A stretch of 64,000 bases of DNA, taken from Paramylibacter kogurei (lineage in GTDB: Bacteria; Pseudomonadota; Alphaproteobacteria; Rhodobacterales; Rhodobacteraceae). Under the pieces are notes generated by a model, which was not told the DNA's origin, ran no database searches, and saw nothing but the letters and a program-made list of their open reading frames with translations. Below are positions 48,298-58,363 of this stretch, piece after piece; positions within the stretch are counted from its first letter, which is position 1; every line of letters starts with the position of its first letter. The position numbers and the translations under genes are program-made. The stretch lies in contig NZ_MDGM01000007.1 in the NCBI RefSeq assembly GCF_002742285.1, positions 1-64,000 of the forward strand. The letters are read 5' to 3'.

Positions 48298-51201
48298 TCA
48301 GCCTAAAGCATCGTTACAACGTGCACAGGTGCTCGCATGTTTGTGCGTGCCAACATCTGGTAGTGTTTTCCAACACCGCCCACATTTATCACCCGATGCT
48401 TTTGCAAAAACAACGGCAACGCCTTCGACTTCGTCCAATGTGAACGCACCATTTGGTGGGGTATCGCCGCTGATCGTGATACCGGATGTAATGCACACAT
48501 CAGCAAAATCGATGTTTTCCAAATATCCGCGCACTGTGGCATCGGCCACATAAACGGTTGGTGCCGCCTCAAGGCTGGCGCCAATATTTTTGGCTGTGCG
48601 CTCAACTTCGATTGCACCGGTGACAACACGGCGCACACGACGAATTGCTGACCATTTTGCATCCAGATCAGGATTCAACCATGACTTTGGCGTATCAACG
48701 AAATCTTCTAGATGCACAGATGCGCCATCGCCATCCATACGTTCCAGCCAGACATCTTCCATTGTGAAACACAACATTGGTGCTAACCATTTTGTCAAAC
48801 GGTGGAACAGGATATCCAGAACCGTACGCGCCGATCGGCGTGCGATACTGTCATCACCATCGCAATACAAAACATCCTTGCGTACATCGAAATATACAGA
48901 TGACAAATCAACGGTGCAGAACTGAAATAACTGTTGGAACACGCCTTGGAAATCATAGGCGGCATAACCATCGCGCACCACATCATCCAATTCAGCAAGG
49001 CGATGCAGAACCCATTGTTCCAGCTCTGGCATATCGGATGGTTCAACCTTTTCCGCATCAGTGAAACCGTTCAGGTTCCCCAAGATAAAGCGCATTGAGT
49101 TGCGTAAACGGCGATAGCTGTCTGCAACACCTTTGAGGATTTCTGGCCCGATGCGCAAATCGGCGGTGTAATCGGCCTGTGCCACCCACAGACGCAAAAT
49201 ATCCGCACCATATTGTTTGATTACTTGTTCTGGTGCGATGGTATTGCCAACGGATTTAGACATTTTCATGCCCTTTTCATCCAGCGTGAATCCATGCGTT
49301 AACACGGCCTTATAAGGTGCACGACCATTGGTACCACATGATTGCAACATGGACGAATGGAACCAACCGCGGTGTTGATCTGTACCTTCAAGATAGAGAT
49401 CCGCAATGCCATCCTCTGGCCCATCATCGCGATCACGCATAACGAACGCATGGGTCGAGCCACTGTCAAACCATACATCCAAAACATCGAATACCTGATC
49501 CCAATCATCTGGATTGTAATCATTGCCAAGGAAACGTTCCTTTGCACCATCCGCAAACCAGCAATCCGCACTTTCATCCTCAAACGCAGCAACGATACGT
49601 GCGTTCACCGCATCATCGCGCAAAACGAAATCAGGATCAGTTGGCAATGCGTCTTTCTTGGTGAAACAGGTCAGCGGAACACCCCATGCGCGTTGGCGCG
49701 ACATCACCCAATCGGGGCGTGCCTCGATCATGGAATACAAACGGTTGCGCCCCGTTTGTGGTGTCCATTTCACGTTGTCAATTTCGGTCAATGCGCGTTC
49801 GCGGATCGTTTTTCCAAACGTGTCATTGCCACCAATTTCTTTGTCGATTGCAGTGAACCATTGGGGCGTGTTTCGAAAAATGATCGGCGCTTTGGAACGC
49901 CACGAATGGGGGTAGCTGTGTGTGACACGCCCACGTGCGATGATGCCGCCAACCTCGACCAGCTTTGCGATTACGGCGTTATTGGCCTTACCCTCTTTGC
50001 CCTTGCGATCAAACACTTCGAGTCCAGCAAAGAATGGCACATGTGGCAAGAATTCGGATGCTTCGCCAACATTGTGGGTCATGCGATCCAACCAGTTGCG
50101 TTTCATGAATACTTCGTAATCGTCTGCACCGTGGCTGGGCGCGGTGTGTACGAAACCTGTACCCGCCTCGTTGGTGACGTGATCACCGTGCAACATTGGC
50201 ACCTCGTAATCCCAATACCCGTCACCCCCATCAGCACCCGCCAACGGATGCGCACAGGTCATTGATGCCAGTTCATCCGAACTCACATCGCGGATATATT
50301 TAAACCCGCTTTCTTCGACATTGGCCGCACCAAACGCTGCAAGCGCAAGCGTGTGTTCCATGATGTAACGCTCGCCGATTGCGGCCCAATTACCGTCATG
50401 AGCTTCGCTCACTTCATAAAGCGCATATTTCAAACCTTCATTGAAACAGATCGCTTTGTTTGACGGGATCGTCCACGGTGTGGTTGTCCAGATCACCACA
50501 CGCGCCGCTGACAAATCATCGGCAACGGGCGATGTGATTTTAAACGGCACCCAGATCGTGTGCGATTTGTGATCGTGATATTCAATCTCGGCCTCGGCCA
50601 GTGCGGTTTTTTCCACAGGCGACCACATCACAGGTTTTGAACCTTGATACAATGCACCGTTCATCACAAATTTCATGAATTCATCCGCGATCACGGCCTC
50701 TGCATGATAATTCATTGTCAGGTATGGGTTGTCCCATTTGCCCGTGATGCCCAAGCGTTTGAATTCATCACGTTGAATATCGATCCAACCTTCGGCAAAT
50801 TTGCGGCATTCTTGGCGCAATTCCACAACGGGCACGTCATCTTTGTTTTTGCCTTTTTTGCGGTATTGTTCCTCGATTTTCCATTCAATCGGCAAACCAT
50901 GACAATCCCAACCTGGGACATAACGGCTATCTTTGCCCAGCATTTGCTGGCTGCGCACGATAAAGTCTTTGAGGATTTTATTCAGCGCGTGACCGATATG
51001 CAGATGCCCGTTCGCGTAAGGCGGACCATCGTGCAAAACAAAACTTTCGCGACCCGTTTTTTCACGCAAGCGATCATAGATTCCGATATCTTCCCAACGT
51101 TGCAACCATTCTGGTTCGCGTTTTGGCAACCCCGCACGCATCGGAAAATCGGTTACCGGCAGGTTTAATGTATCTTTGTATTCAGGTGTGTCAGCGCACA
51201 T
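48298..51201 (-). CDS. ileS: Isoleucyl-tRNA synthetase
   Basis: IleRS (967 residues) charges tRNA-Ile and edits valine. The class I motifs are GPPYANGHLHIGHALNKILK and KMSKSVGN in EKGMKMSKSVGNT. The editing domain lies between them. The C-terminal zinc ribbon is CGRCWKTLPDVG and CARCNDALG. I use the ATG at 51201 (MCADTPEYKDTLNLP), preceded by GGAAATG; a longer in-frame ATG at 51255 is less likely. A structured hairpin lies in the leader. Confidence 0.98.
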   Translation of the reverse strand: MCADTPEYKDTLNLPVTDFPMRAGLPKREPEWLQRWEDIGIYDRLREKTGRESFVLHDGPPYANGHLHIGHALNKILKDFIVRSQQMLGKDSRYVPGWDCHGLPIEWKIEEQYRKKGKNKDDVPVVELRQECRKFAEGWIDIQRDEFKRLGITGKWDNPYLTMNYHAEAVIADEFMKFVMNGALYQGSKPVMWSPVEKTALAEAEIEYHDHKSHTIWVPFKITSPVADDLSAARVVIWTTTPWTIPSNKAICFNEGLKYALYEVSEAHDGNWAAIGERYIMEHTLALAAFGAANVEESGFKYIRDVSSDELASMTCAHPLAGADGGDGYWDYEVPMLHGDHVTNEAGTGFVHTAPSHGADDYEVFMKRNWLDRMTHNVGEASEFLPHVPFFAGLEVFDRKGKEGKANNAVIAKLVEVGGIIARGRVTHSYPHSWRSKAPIIFRNTPQWFTAIDKEIGGNDTFGKTIRERALTEIDNVKWTPQTGRNRLYSMIEARPDWVMSRQRAWGVPLTCFTKKDALPTDPDFVLRDDAVNARIVAAFEDESADCWFADGAKERFLGNDYNPDDWDQVFDVLDVWFDSGSTHAFVMRDRDDGPEDGIADLYLEGTDQHRGWFHSSMLQSCGTNGRAPYKAVLTHGFTLDEKGMKMSKSVGNTIAPEQVIKQYGADILRLWVAQADYTADLRIGPEILKGVADSYRRLRNSMRFILGNLNGFTDAEKVEPSDMPELEQWVLHRLAELDDVVRDGYAAYDFQGVFQQLFQFCTVDLSSVYFDVRKDVLYCDGDDSIARRSARTVLDILFHRLTKWLAPMLCFTMEDVWLERMDGDGASVHLEDFVDTPKSWLNPDLDAKWSAIRRVRRVVTGAIEVERTAKNIGASLEAAPTVYVADATVRGYLENIDFADVCITSGITISGDTPPNGAFTLDEVEGVAVVFAKASGDKCGRCWKTLPDVGTHKHASTCARCNDALG

Positions 51202-51264
51202 ATCATTTCCAGTCTTGGAGAATTCTGTAAGGGAAAGTGCGGCGCGGTATTCCATACGCCTTAT

Positions 51265-51293
51265 CCCGGCGGTTCTGAGTTCAGAGCGCCGGG
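51265..51293 (-). other. Hairpin upstream of ileS (leader or intergenic)
   Basis: On the minus strand CCCGGCG pairs with CGCCGGG. Inside it, TCTGA and TCAGA pair around a 2-4-nt loop, with a small internal bulge. It is about 64 bp upstream of the ileS ATG and about 110 bp after the DUF2269 stop, with no T-run. It may be an ileS leader structure or a terminator of the gene before. Confidence 0.5.
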
Positions 51294-51403
51294 CAAATAA
51301 TTCGTATAATAATCGCGAATAATCGTTCCATGCCTTGGCTTATAGAATGCAACCAACCAGAGGTAAAGCCGTCACATCATCGAATTGAGATGACTGTTAT
51401 TCA

Positions 51404-51883
51404 TCAAAAAAGCTGTAGGTCCGGGCGTACAAGCATCAACCAAATGATAACCAACATCGCACCAAATGCAGGGAATCCAGCAATAAACCACAACCGAAAC
51501 AGCCGATAATATTCATGCGTTAATCCAATATTTTTATAAACAGATTCTCTTGCGAAATTTCGCAATTGAATTTGAATCCAAACCACCGGAAGCCAAAAAA
51601 TCCCCACGAATATATATAAAAAAATCGACAACAACAGCCAACCTTCGTTGAGAAACCATCCGGTTTCTTTGGCAAGTAAGTAACCGCTTATGGGTTGTAC
51701 AATTGCAGCCGTTGCTGTGAAAATTGTATCTGCAATCACAACGATTGCCGCTGTATGTGCTATAAGTTTTGCATCATGCGTGCGGTGTGCCATCAACATG
51801 AAGAAGGCAATTCCTGCACCAGTTCCCATCAAAGTTATCGCACCCAATACATGGATGAAGCGCAGGATCATCGCATAGTCCAT
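51404..51883 (-). CDS. DUF2269 family membrane protein
   Basis: The product (159 residues) has four membrane helices and begins MILRFIHVLGAITLMGTGAGIAFFML, with His residues in helix 1. Other segments are HTAAIVVIADTIFTATAAIVQPISGY and LLSIFLYIFVGIFWLPVVWIQI. The DUF2269 family is related to small predicted integral-membrane proteins; no cofactor can be asserted. It is coupled to the SDR-DoxX gene by a TAATG overlap. I choose the ATG at 51883. Confidence 0.83.
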   Translation of the reverse strand: MDYAMILRFIHVLGAITLMGTGAGIAFFMLMAHRTHDAKLIAHTAAIVVIADTIFTATAAIVQPISGYLLAKETGWFLNEGWLLLSIFLYIFVGIFWLPVVWIQIQLRNFARESVYKNIGLTHEYYRLFRLWFIAGFPAFGAMLVIIWLMLVRPDLQLF

Positions 51884-53172
51884 TAGCGTTCCTCCAACAT
51901 AACGCGAACAATCATCGCCAAAACAATACTTGGGAGAACTTTGATCATTGGGCCAAGGGGATCTAACCACAAATGAGGTACGAAAATCGTTGTTGCCACG
52001 AGGTAAAACAAAGACAAGCAAACCATTCCAACACATGCTAATTTTGCAAACCGTCGAATCAATATTCCCGCCCCAAGCGCAATATCAAATATCGCCCAAA
52101 AGATAACGCTCGCACGCGCGAACCAACCTGTCCAACCAATATCCGTTAAAACGATCGCTGCTTGCTCTAAGCGCAGCATTCCTATGACACCAGAAATAAG
52201 CCAAAAAATGCTCAAGATCGCAACTGCGACTGGCATTAATATTGCCATTCGTGCAGCAAGCCTATCTTCGCTATATGCAGGGATTTCACCCAAAGTTTCG
52301 CGAAGTGATCTTGATTGAACCCCTTGAATATTGTGCGGCGTTGCAATGATCCCTTGTGATAAAACTTGAATTGCAGTGCTACGCAGCGGTGATCGCCACC
52401 CCAATCGGCTTAATGTATCTGCACCTTTCGCAACCCAAGATATGGCGCGGCTAGGAAGGTTCATCGTTAAAATTGCTGGCTTCAATCCAAGCCAAGCACG
52501 ATGTTGCACTACAATATCTGCCAAAGTAAGCTTTTCATGCGCTACCAGATCGACTACCTGATTGGCTTGAACTTTTTCTTCCAACACGTGAATAACAAAT
52601 TGCGATATATCGCGTACATTTGTTATTTGAATTCGGCTATCAGCCAATGCCATTGGCTGAACCCAAGGAACGCTCGCTAACATACGGATCAGTTGCGTGC
52701 CACCAAAAGCCGACTTAGCGATTACCAACCCAGGGCGTATAATCCAGTATCGTGTCGCTGATTGTTGAATAGCTATGTCGCCGCGCGCCTTGCTACGCAT
52801 AAATTCCGTTGTTGCATCCAAATTTGCTCCAACAGCTGAAATTTGTATTAATCCAATGTCCATTTTTGCACAGACATCGGCCAAAGCCGTGATTGATTTC
52901 GCATGAATTAAATCTAAATCGGTGCTCGCTCCGTCCTGCAATGCACCCGCGCAATTCACTACATGCGTTATATCTTGGAGATATGTTTGCCAATCATCCG
53001 CTGTCAACAATTCTTGCAAATCACCAAAACGCCATTGAGCATATGGCAAAACACGATTTGCACTGAATTCATTCCTTCCAAAACCGATAGCCTGATACCC
53101 TGCACTAACAATCGCACGAAACACTTCTGCACCAATCAATCCATACGCTCCAAGAACCAGTACCTTTGTCAT
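51883..53172 (-). CDS. NAD(P)-binding SDR fused to DoxX-like membrane domain
   Basis: The product is 429 residues. The N-terminal part (about 1-285) is an atypical SDR/NAD(P)-binding domain of the NmrA/NDUFA9-like kind: VLVLGAYGLIGAEVFRAIV (GxxGxxG-like), VVNCAGALQDGAS and IQISAVGANLDAT. It lacks a clear YxxxK catalytic pair. The C-terminal part (about 305-425) has four membrane helices with the DoxX-like pattern (FWLISGVIGML, ASVIFWAIFDIALGAGILIRR). Such fusions are known in proteobacteria. The ATG at 53172 overlaps the YcjF-like stop (ATGA). The electron or quinone partner is unknown. Confidence 0.85.
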   Translation of the reverse strand: MTKVLVLGAYGLIGAEVFRAIVSAGYQAIGFGRNEFSANRVLPYAQWRFGDLQELLTADDWQTYLQDITHVVNCAGALQDGASTDLDLIHAKSITALADVCAKMDIGLIQISAVGANLDATTEFMRSKARGDIAIQQSATRYWIIRPGLVIAKSAFGGTQLIRMLASVPWVQPMALADSRIQITNVRDISQFVIHVLEEKVQANQVVDLVAHEKLTLADIVVQHRAWLGLKPAILTMNLPSRAISWVAKGADTLSRLGWRSPLRSTAIQVLSQGIIATPHNIQGVQSRSLRETLGEIPAYSEDRLAARMAILMPVAVAILSIFWLISGVIGMLRLEQAAIVLTDIGWTGWFARASVIFWAIFDIALGAGILIRRFAKLACVGMVCLSLFYLVATTIFVPHLWLDPLGPMIKVLPSIVLAMIVRVMLEER

Positions 53173-54209
53173 CGTGTGGCACCAAAAAACCCTGTCAGCG
53201 CATTTTTCATCAATGCCGTAACAGTTGGACGTTTGAGCGCAACAAATGGCATTGGGCGGCAAACTTCCATCGCGGCGATGCCAACGCGGGCGGTCAGCGC
53301 ACCATTCACAACACCCTCGCCAAATCGGCGTGACAGCTTGGACAAAACACCACCACCTGCGATAGAGCCTATCATATCATCCCCAATCGCAACAGCACCT
53401 GTTGCAACCAAATGTGTGGCAACCGCCTTCATCAAACGCCATGCGCCAAATGTACCGGTTCGGCCCCCATAAACTTGCGCGATACGTCGGATCATACGCA
53501 CATTTGCAGTGAGCGCGATAACAACATCCGCCAGTGCAAGAGGTATCATTGCGGTTGCTGTTGCCACTTGACGAGCGGCGGATTCGATTTCTTTTTGTGC
53601 AAGTTGATCCAACGGAAGCAACAATGTATTTTCAGCAAAATGCATTTGTGATGCGGTGTCGAATTGATCATCTGAATGTTCGCGATATTCCACCAGCGCC
53701 CAGCGAATTTCATCGCGCCCTTTCAAAAGCGTCACGATTTTTTCACTGTGTTTTTTCGCGGCCGCAAGATCGCCTTGTGCATATATTTGTTCGCTTTTCT
53801 CCCGCAAATCATCGATTTTACGTAAACGTGCCATTGCGCCTAATTCACGCAAAACAACCAAAACACAGGCCAAAATCATGGCCGCGATCAACCCTAACGC
53901 AATACGTCCAAGCCAAATATTGCGCGCCATTAAATTGGATGTGAAATCCCAAAATGCAATCGATATAACCAAACCAAGCAAAGTAAACGCCGCCCAGCCG
54001 AAAAAACGCAACAATCGTGATGGTCGACTTGTCGCGATTTGCGTAACTGCTTGCATCGCATCCCCGCTTATCGGTGCATCAATGATGGCGGGGGCGTCGG
54101 CGGGGGACATTGGGGCATCGCGTGTCACCGCTTTTGTTTTAGGCGTGGCACGCTTTGATTTCTTAGGGGCATCATCCAATTCGATGACAATCGGTTGTTT
54201 CTTACTCAT
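53169..54209 (-). CDS. TIGR01620 / YcjF (DUF697) family membrane protein
   Basis: The product (346 residues) has a disordered basic N-terminus (MSKKQPIVIELDDAPKKSK), two membrane helices (FGWAAFTLLGLVISIAFWDF and the next segment IALGLIAAMILACVLVVL), a coiled-coil region and a C-terminal DUF697 domain with GRTGTFGAWRLMKAVATHLVATG. YcjF partners YcjX, encoded just upstream with a 4-nt overlap. A role in envelope stress is known for the E. coli locus but not defined biochemically. Confidence 0.9.
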   Translation of the reverse strand: MSKKQPIVIELDDAPKKSKRATPKTKAVTRDAPMSPADAPAIIDAPISGDAMQAVTQIATSRPSRLLRFFGWAAFTLLGLVISIAFWDFTSNLMARNIWLGRIALGLIAAMILACVLVVLRELGAMARLRKIDDLREKSEQIYAQGDLAAAKKHSEKIVTLLKGRDEIRWALVEYREHSDDQFDTASQMHFAENTLLLPLDQLAQKEIESAARQVATATAMIPLALADVVIALTANVRMIRRIAQVYGGRTGTFGAWRLMKAVATHLVATGAVAIGDDMIGSIAGGGVLSKLSRRFGEGVVNGALTARVGIAAMEVCRPMPFVALKRPTVTALMKNALTGFFGATR

Positions 54210-55627
54210 ATCAAACGATCCCCGACTAAAAATTCCGCTGCCTTATCCAGACGAATATGGGGTGGTCCATCGCCCGCTTTTAACGTTATATCCGCAGGTG
54301 CAAATCGCATAATTGCATAGTCATTATCCAGCCAATCGGTGGCACCTTGTTTTGCAATAGAAACAATGTCCATTGGATCTTCGGGCAATTCACCGGGATA
54401 CATCACCGCTTGTTTTCCGGTGTCTAATAATGTGCCACGCACACAATCCAGTGTTTCGCCATCATGTTGAATGGTTTCTTCAACCGTTGTGCGCAAACTG
54501 GCAATTGCCATTGCAGCGGTGTTCACCGATTTAATCTCTGCGCGATCTTTGGCATCGCGCAACAATGCCTGCATGATATTGCTCAGCGCGTTATGTTGTT
54601 TGTGATGCAAGTGATCGGCCTTGGTCGCGGCAAACAGAATTTTCTCGACCTTTTTGCCAAACAATGGCGCAAACAATCCATTTTGCCCTAGACGATAACA
54701 TGACAGGATATCCACCATTGCATTGCGCAAATCATTCACCGCCTGCGGCCCTGAATGGATTGCGCCCAATGCATCCACCAACACAACTTGGCGATCGATG
54801 CGGGCAAAGTGATCTTTGAAAAAGGGGCGTATGATTTTGGTTTTATATGCCTCAAAACGACGCGCAAATTCGCGATAAAGTGACCCGCGTTTTCCCGTTC
54901 CAATTGGCAATGGAGCGAATGTTAAAACCGGTGATCCCTGCAAATCACCTGGCATCAAAAAACGTCCTGGTGCACATGCTGAAAATCCTGCTTCGCGACT
55001 TGTTATCAAATAGCTTGTAAAACTCTTGGCCAGTTTTTGCGCCACGGTTTCGTCAAGCCGCGCATCCACATCAACATCTTTCATTTGCGCAAACCAATTC
55101 GCGGCAAGTTCAGCGCGTTTTCCCATGTTGGCCAGTGCGATGGCCTGTGCCGACCATTGCGCAAAATCTTGATCAAGAAGCGGCAAATCAAGCAGCCATT
55201 CACCGGGGTAATCAACAATATCGATATGCACTGTGCGTGGGCTGCGAAGACCTGAAATTATTCCCGATGGTTGCACGCGCAAAGACAGACGCAATTGACT
55301 AATCGAACGTGTGGATTTGGGCCAGTGTGGGTTTTTACCCGTCATCGCCGCCAAATGCGTTTCATAATCAAAACGTGGGATCGTATCATCAGGTTGAGGT
55401 TGCAAAAATGCGGCGATAATTTTTCCCTGCGCAGCGGCACCAAATTGTGGCATCCGCCCGCGATCCAACAAATTGGCAACCAGTGATGTGATAAACACTG
55501 TTTTCCCTGATCGCGACAAACCGGTTACGCCAAGACGAATAACCGGTTCGAAAAGCGTTTCATTCACCCCATCCGCCGCCGTTTCCGCCATGCGCGTAAT
55601 ATTATCAACGATATTTCCAATGACCAA
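54206..55627 (-). CDS. YcjX/DUF463 family P-loop ATPase/GTPase
   Basis: The product (473 residues) is a P-loop NTPase with Walker A in GVTGLSRSGKTVFITSLVANLL, a DYPGEWLLDLPLL switch-like motif and VLVDALGAIHSGPQAVNDL. It is a YcjX homologue, a dynamin-/GTPase-like family of unknown substrate. The start is TTG at 55627, supported by AAAGGAA 8 nt upstream; the next ATG at 55591 lacks such a site. It is the first gene of a four-gene chain with 4-nt overlaps. It is divergent from truA. Confidence 0.9.
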   Translation of the reverse strand: MVIGNIVDNITRMAETAADGVNETLFEPVIRLGVTGLSRSGKTVFITSLVANLLDRGRMPQFGAAAQGKIIAAFLQPQPDDTIPRFDYETHLAAMTGKNPHWPKSTRSISQLRLSLRVQPSGIISGLRSPRTVHIDIVDYPGEWLLDLPLLDQDFAQWSAQAIALANMGKRAELAANWFAQMKDVDVDARLDETVAQKLAKSFTSYLITSREAGFSACAPGRFLMPGDLQGSPVLTFAPLPIGTGKRGSLYREFARRFEAYKTKIIRPFFKDHFARIDRQVVLVDALGAIHSGPQAVNDLRNAMVDILSCYRLGQNGLFAPLFGKKVEKILFAATKADHLHHKQHNALSNIMQALLRDAKDRAEIKSVNTAAMAIASLRTTVEETIQHDGETLDCVRGTLLDTGKQAVMYPGELPEDPMDIVSIAKQGATDWLDNDYAIMRFAPADITLKAGDGPPHIRLDKAAEFLVGDRLI

Positions 55628-55725
55628 AATTCAGGTTCCTTTGTATCTTGATTTATATCTAGTGTTCATGATCGCTTTTTCATAGGGGTATTGGCATTCG
55701 CGCAATTGCATTGTATCGCGGGGGC

Positions 55726-56493
55726 ATGCCCAGATATGCCTTGAAAATTGAATACCACGGTGCACCGTTTGTTGGCTGGCAACGCCAGAAACAACATTTA
55801 GGTGTGCAACAAGTTATTGAGGAAGCCTTGCAAAAATTGGAACCCGATTGCGGCCCAATTTATGGCGCGGGGCGCACCGATGCGGGTGTTCATGCATCTG
55901 GTCAGGTGGCACATGTTGACCTGACAAAAAAGTGGGATGCGTTTCGTTTGTCAGAGGCATTGAATTACCACCTAAAACCAAATCCAATTGCGATTACAAA
56001 TTGTGCAGCGGTTGACGACGAATTTCACGCACGGTTTAGCGCGATTGAACGGCGCTATCTGTTTCGCATCGTTGCACGTCGCGCACCCACGGTGTTTGAT
56101 GCTGGATTGGTATGGCAAGTGAATAACCCACTTGATGCGGATGCGATGCAAAAGGGTGCAAATCATTTGATCGGGCAACATGATTTTACAACGTTTCGAT
56201 CGGTGATGTGCCAAGCGCAAAGCCCCGTTAAAACGTTAGATCAATTGGATATCCAAGAAATCCAGCTTGATGGTGCAATTGAATATCGCTTTCATGTTCG
56301 TGCGCGCAGCTTTTTGCATAATCAAGTGCGCAGCTTTGTCGGAACATTGGAACGCGTGGGCGCTGGATCGTGGCACCCTGACGATGTGAAATCCGCTCTT
56401 AATGCCGCGGATCGCGCGGCCTGTGGCCCTGTTAGCCCACCACAGGGATTGTATCTGGCAGAAGTAGGATACCCCACGCCACCCTTTGGTTAA
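55726..56493 (+). CDS. truA: tRNA pseudouridine(38-40) synthase
   Basis: TruA (255 residues) modifies positions 38-40 of tRNA anticodon stems. It begins [21 protein letters not shown], with the catalytic Asp in [18 protein letters not shown]. The motifs [27 protein letters not shown] and [18 protein letters not shown] are present. The upstream frame opens only with TTG, so the ATG at 55726 is chosen. The 3' end overlaps the convergent SulP gene by 4 bp. Confidence 0.97.
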   Translation: MPRYALKIEYHGAPFVGWQRQKQHLGVQQVIEEALQKLEPDCGPIYGAGRTDAGVHASGQVAHVDLTKKWDAFRLSEALNYHLKPNPIAITNCAAVDDEFHARFSAIERRYLFRIVARRAPTVFDAGLVWQVNNPLDADAMQKGANHLIGQHDFTTFRSVMCQAQSPVKTLDQLDIQEIQLDGAIEYRFHVRARSFLHNQVRSFVGTLERVGAGSWHPDDVKSALNAADRAACGPVSPPQGLYLAEVGYPTPPFG

Positions 56494-58253
56494 CGATCTG
56501 TTTCCAATTCCGTATCGCGCAGACGATCGCATTCGCGAAACACATCGCGAATACAAGCCTTGCAAACCCGCAAATTAAAATCACGCATAGCGTCAGCTAC
56601 GGCCTCGCCCTTGGAATGGAACAGATTTTTTGCACCCAATTCATCAATCACATGCAAGCGTTCCAAACTGTCAATCAAGGTTTGCACATTGGCAACGATG
56701 CGAAATGATCCACCCACAGATTTGATTTCACGAATGATGCTGATCAACAAATCTGCACCGGCCAAATCCACCTTGGCACCCCCCTTGAGGTACAGCACCA
56801 TATTGATCTGGCGCGGATTGCGACGGCGAATACGTTTCAAACGTTTTTCAACATGTTCCACAGAACCAAAATAAAGCGGGCCATCAATGCTTAGGCTGAC
56901 CAATTGTGGGCATTGTTCCAAATCATTTTTCACGGCATCGCGAAATTTGCGATCACCATTTGCCGCAACCATCGGTGCCGTGATTGTTAAATCGGGACGC
57001 GCTGATTCATAGACAAATACTGCCAATGACGCGATCACACCAACGTAGATCGCAAAATCCAGTTCAATCAACAATCCCGCACCAAGTGTGAGTAACAAGA
57101 TCACTGTTTCCGCGCTTTTGGTTTCGATAATGTGTTTGATTTCATGCACGTCAATCAATTTCCACGCCACAAACAGGATCAAACCCGCCATCGCTGGGGT
57201 TGGAATAAACGCAACCAATTGGGCGGTGAACAATAAGATAAGTAACAAAAACACGCTGGCAAACACGCCCGACAACGGCGTCATCGCGCCAGCAGTTGCA
57301 TTAACCCCACTTCGGGTGAATGAACCCGATCCCGCGTAACATTGAAAAAATCCGCCAATAAAATTGGACATGCCCTGACCAATCATTTCTTGGTTGGCAT
57401 CAAAATTTTCTTTGCGCCGCACCGCAAATGCGCGACCAATTGAAATCGCTTCAAGCAAGCCAACCAATGCAATCGCGGCCGCACCTGGTGCCAAAACACC
57501 AATTTCTCCAATGACGCTGGTGGGTGGGTTCAGGCTTGGTACAATCGCAGGCAGCGCCCCAATCATATGAACGCCATGCGCCGCTGCATCCAGTGCATAG
57601 GCTGCAAATGATCCCGCCAATAATGCAATCAAAAAACCCGGTAGTTTAGGCGCGATTTTTTGGGACAAGATCGCAATCGTCAAAGTTCCCAACGAAATCA
57701 GCACCGCATAAGAATTGATCGTCCCAATATTTTCAAACAACCGATAAATGCGTTCTACAACATTGCCACCGCGCTCGACATGTACACCAAATGCCCCTGC
57801 AAGTTGGCTTACCCCGATTAACAGTGCGGCGGCGGCGGTGAACGCTGTCATCACCGAATGGGACACAAACGAAACCAACCCACCAAGCCGTCCAATACCC
57901 CCCGCAATTTGAAACAACCCAACAAGGATGGTCATCATCAATGCCAGTTCGATGTACCGCGCGGAACCTGGCGCTGCGATATCGCTGATCGTTGCGAACA
58001 GAACCGCAGAAATTGCCGTGGTTGGCCCTGAAATCATCACCATGGATGATCCAAACATGGCTGCAACCACTGCAGTTATCATGGCCGTGTACAACCCATA
58101 TTCCGCTGGCAATCCAGCAATGGTGGCAAATGCAACACCTTGGGGCAAAACAATCGCGGCATTGGTAAAGCCAGCAAATGCATCTGCGCGCAGGGTTGCA
58201 CCAGTCACTTGGCCAAGCCATTGACGTGCGGGAAACGGATCGGGGTATCGCAT
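56490..58253 (-). CDS. SulP family sulfate/anion transporter with STAS domain
   Basis: The product (587 residues) has 10-14 membrane helices with the SulP signature ([33 protein letters not shown]). The conserved [25 protein letters not shown] core and a C-terminal STAS domain ([20 protein letters not shown], ...[19 protein letters not shown]) are present. It probably takes up sulfate, bicarbonate or other anions. A short C-terminal extension carries three Cys ([18 protein letters not shown]), an uncommon feature. The ATG at 58253 is chosen; the longer frame opens with TTG. Confidence 0.93.
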   Translation of the reverse strand: MRYPDPFPARQWLGQVTGATLRADAFAGFTNAAIVLPQGVAFATIAGLPAEYGLYTAMITAVVAAMFGSSMVMISGPTTAISAVLFATISDIAAPGSARYIELALMMTILVGLFQIAGGIGRLGGLVSFVSHSVMTAFTAAAALLIGVSQLAGAFGVHVERGGNVVERIYRLFENIGTINSYAVLISLGTLTIAILSQKIAPKLPGFLIALLAGSFAAYALDAAAHGVHMIGALPAIVPSLNPPTSVIGEIGVLAPGAAAIALVGLLEAISIGRAFAVRRKENFDANQEMIGQGMSNFIGGFFQCYAGSGSFTRSGVNATAGAMTPLSGVFASVFLLLILLFTAQLVAFIPTPAMAGLILFVAWKLIDVHEIKHIIETKSAETVILLLTLGAGLLIELDFAIYVGVIASLAVFVYESARPDLTITAPMVAANGDRKFRDAVKNDLEQCPQLVSLSIDGPLYFGSVEHVEKRLKRIRRRNPRQINMVLYLKGGAKVDLAGADLLISIIREIKSVGGSFRIVANVQTLIDSLERLHVIDELGAKNLFHSKGEAVADAMRDFNLRVCKACIRDVFRECDRLRDTELETDR

Positions 58254-58363
58254 GGAACATACCAATCATATAGCAATAGGGGTTTTTTACGCCCTTACGC
58301 CCATGCGATAAAAATTACCACCCCAAGGTTGGATCAAAAGTAATATTCAATCTAAAACAATGG

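Noticed and set aside
48298-51883. T-box or other tRNA-sensing leader for ileS
   Set aside because: Only a hairpin is seen and the T-box specifier and T-box sequences are absent; this class is not expected in alphaproteobacteria.
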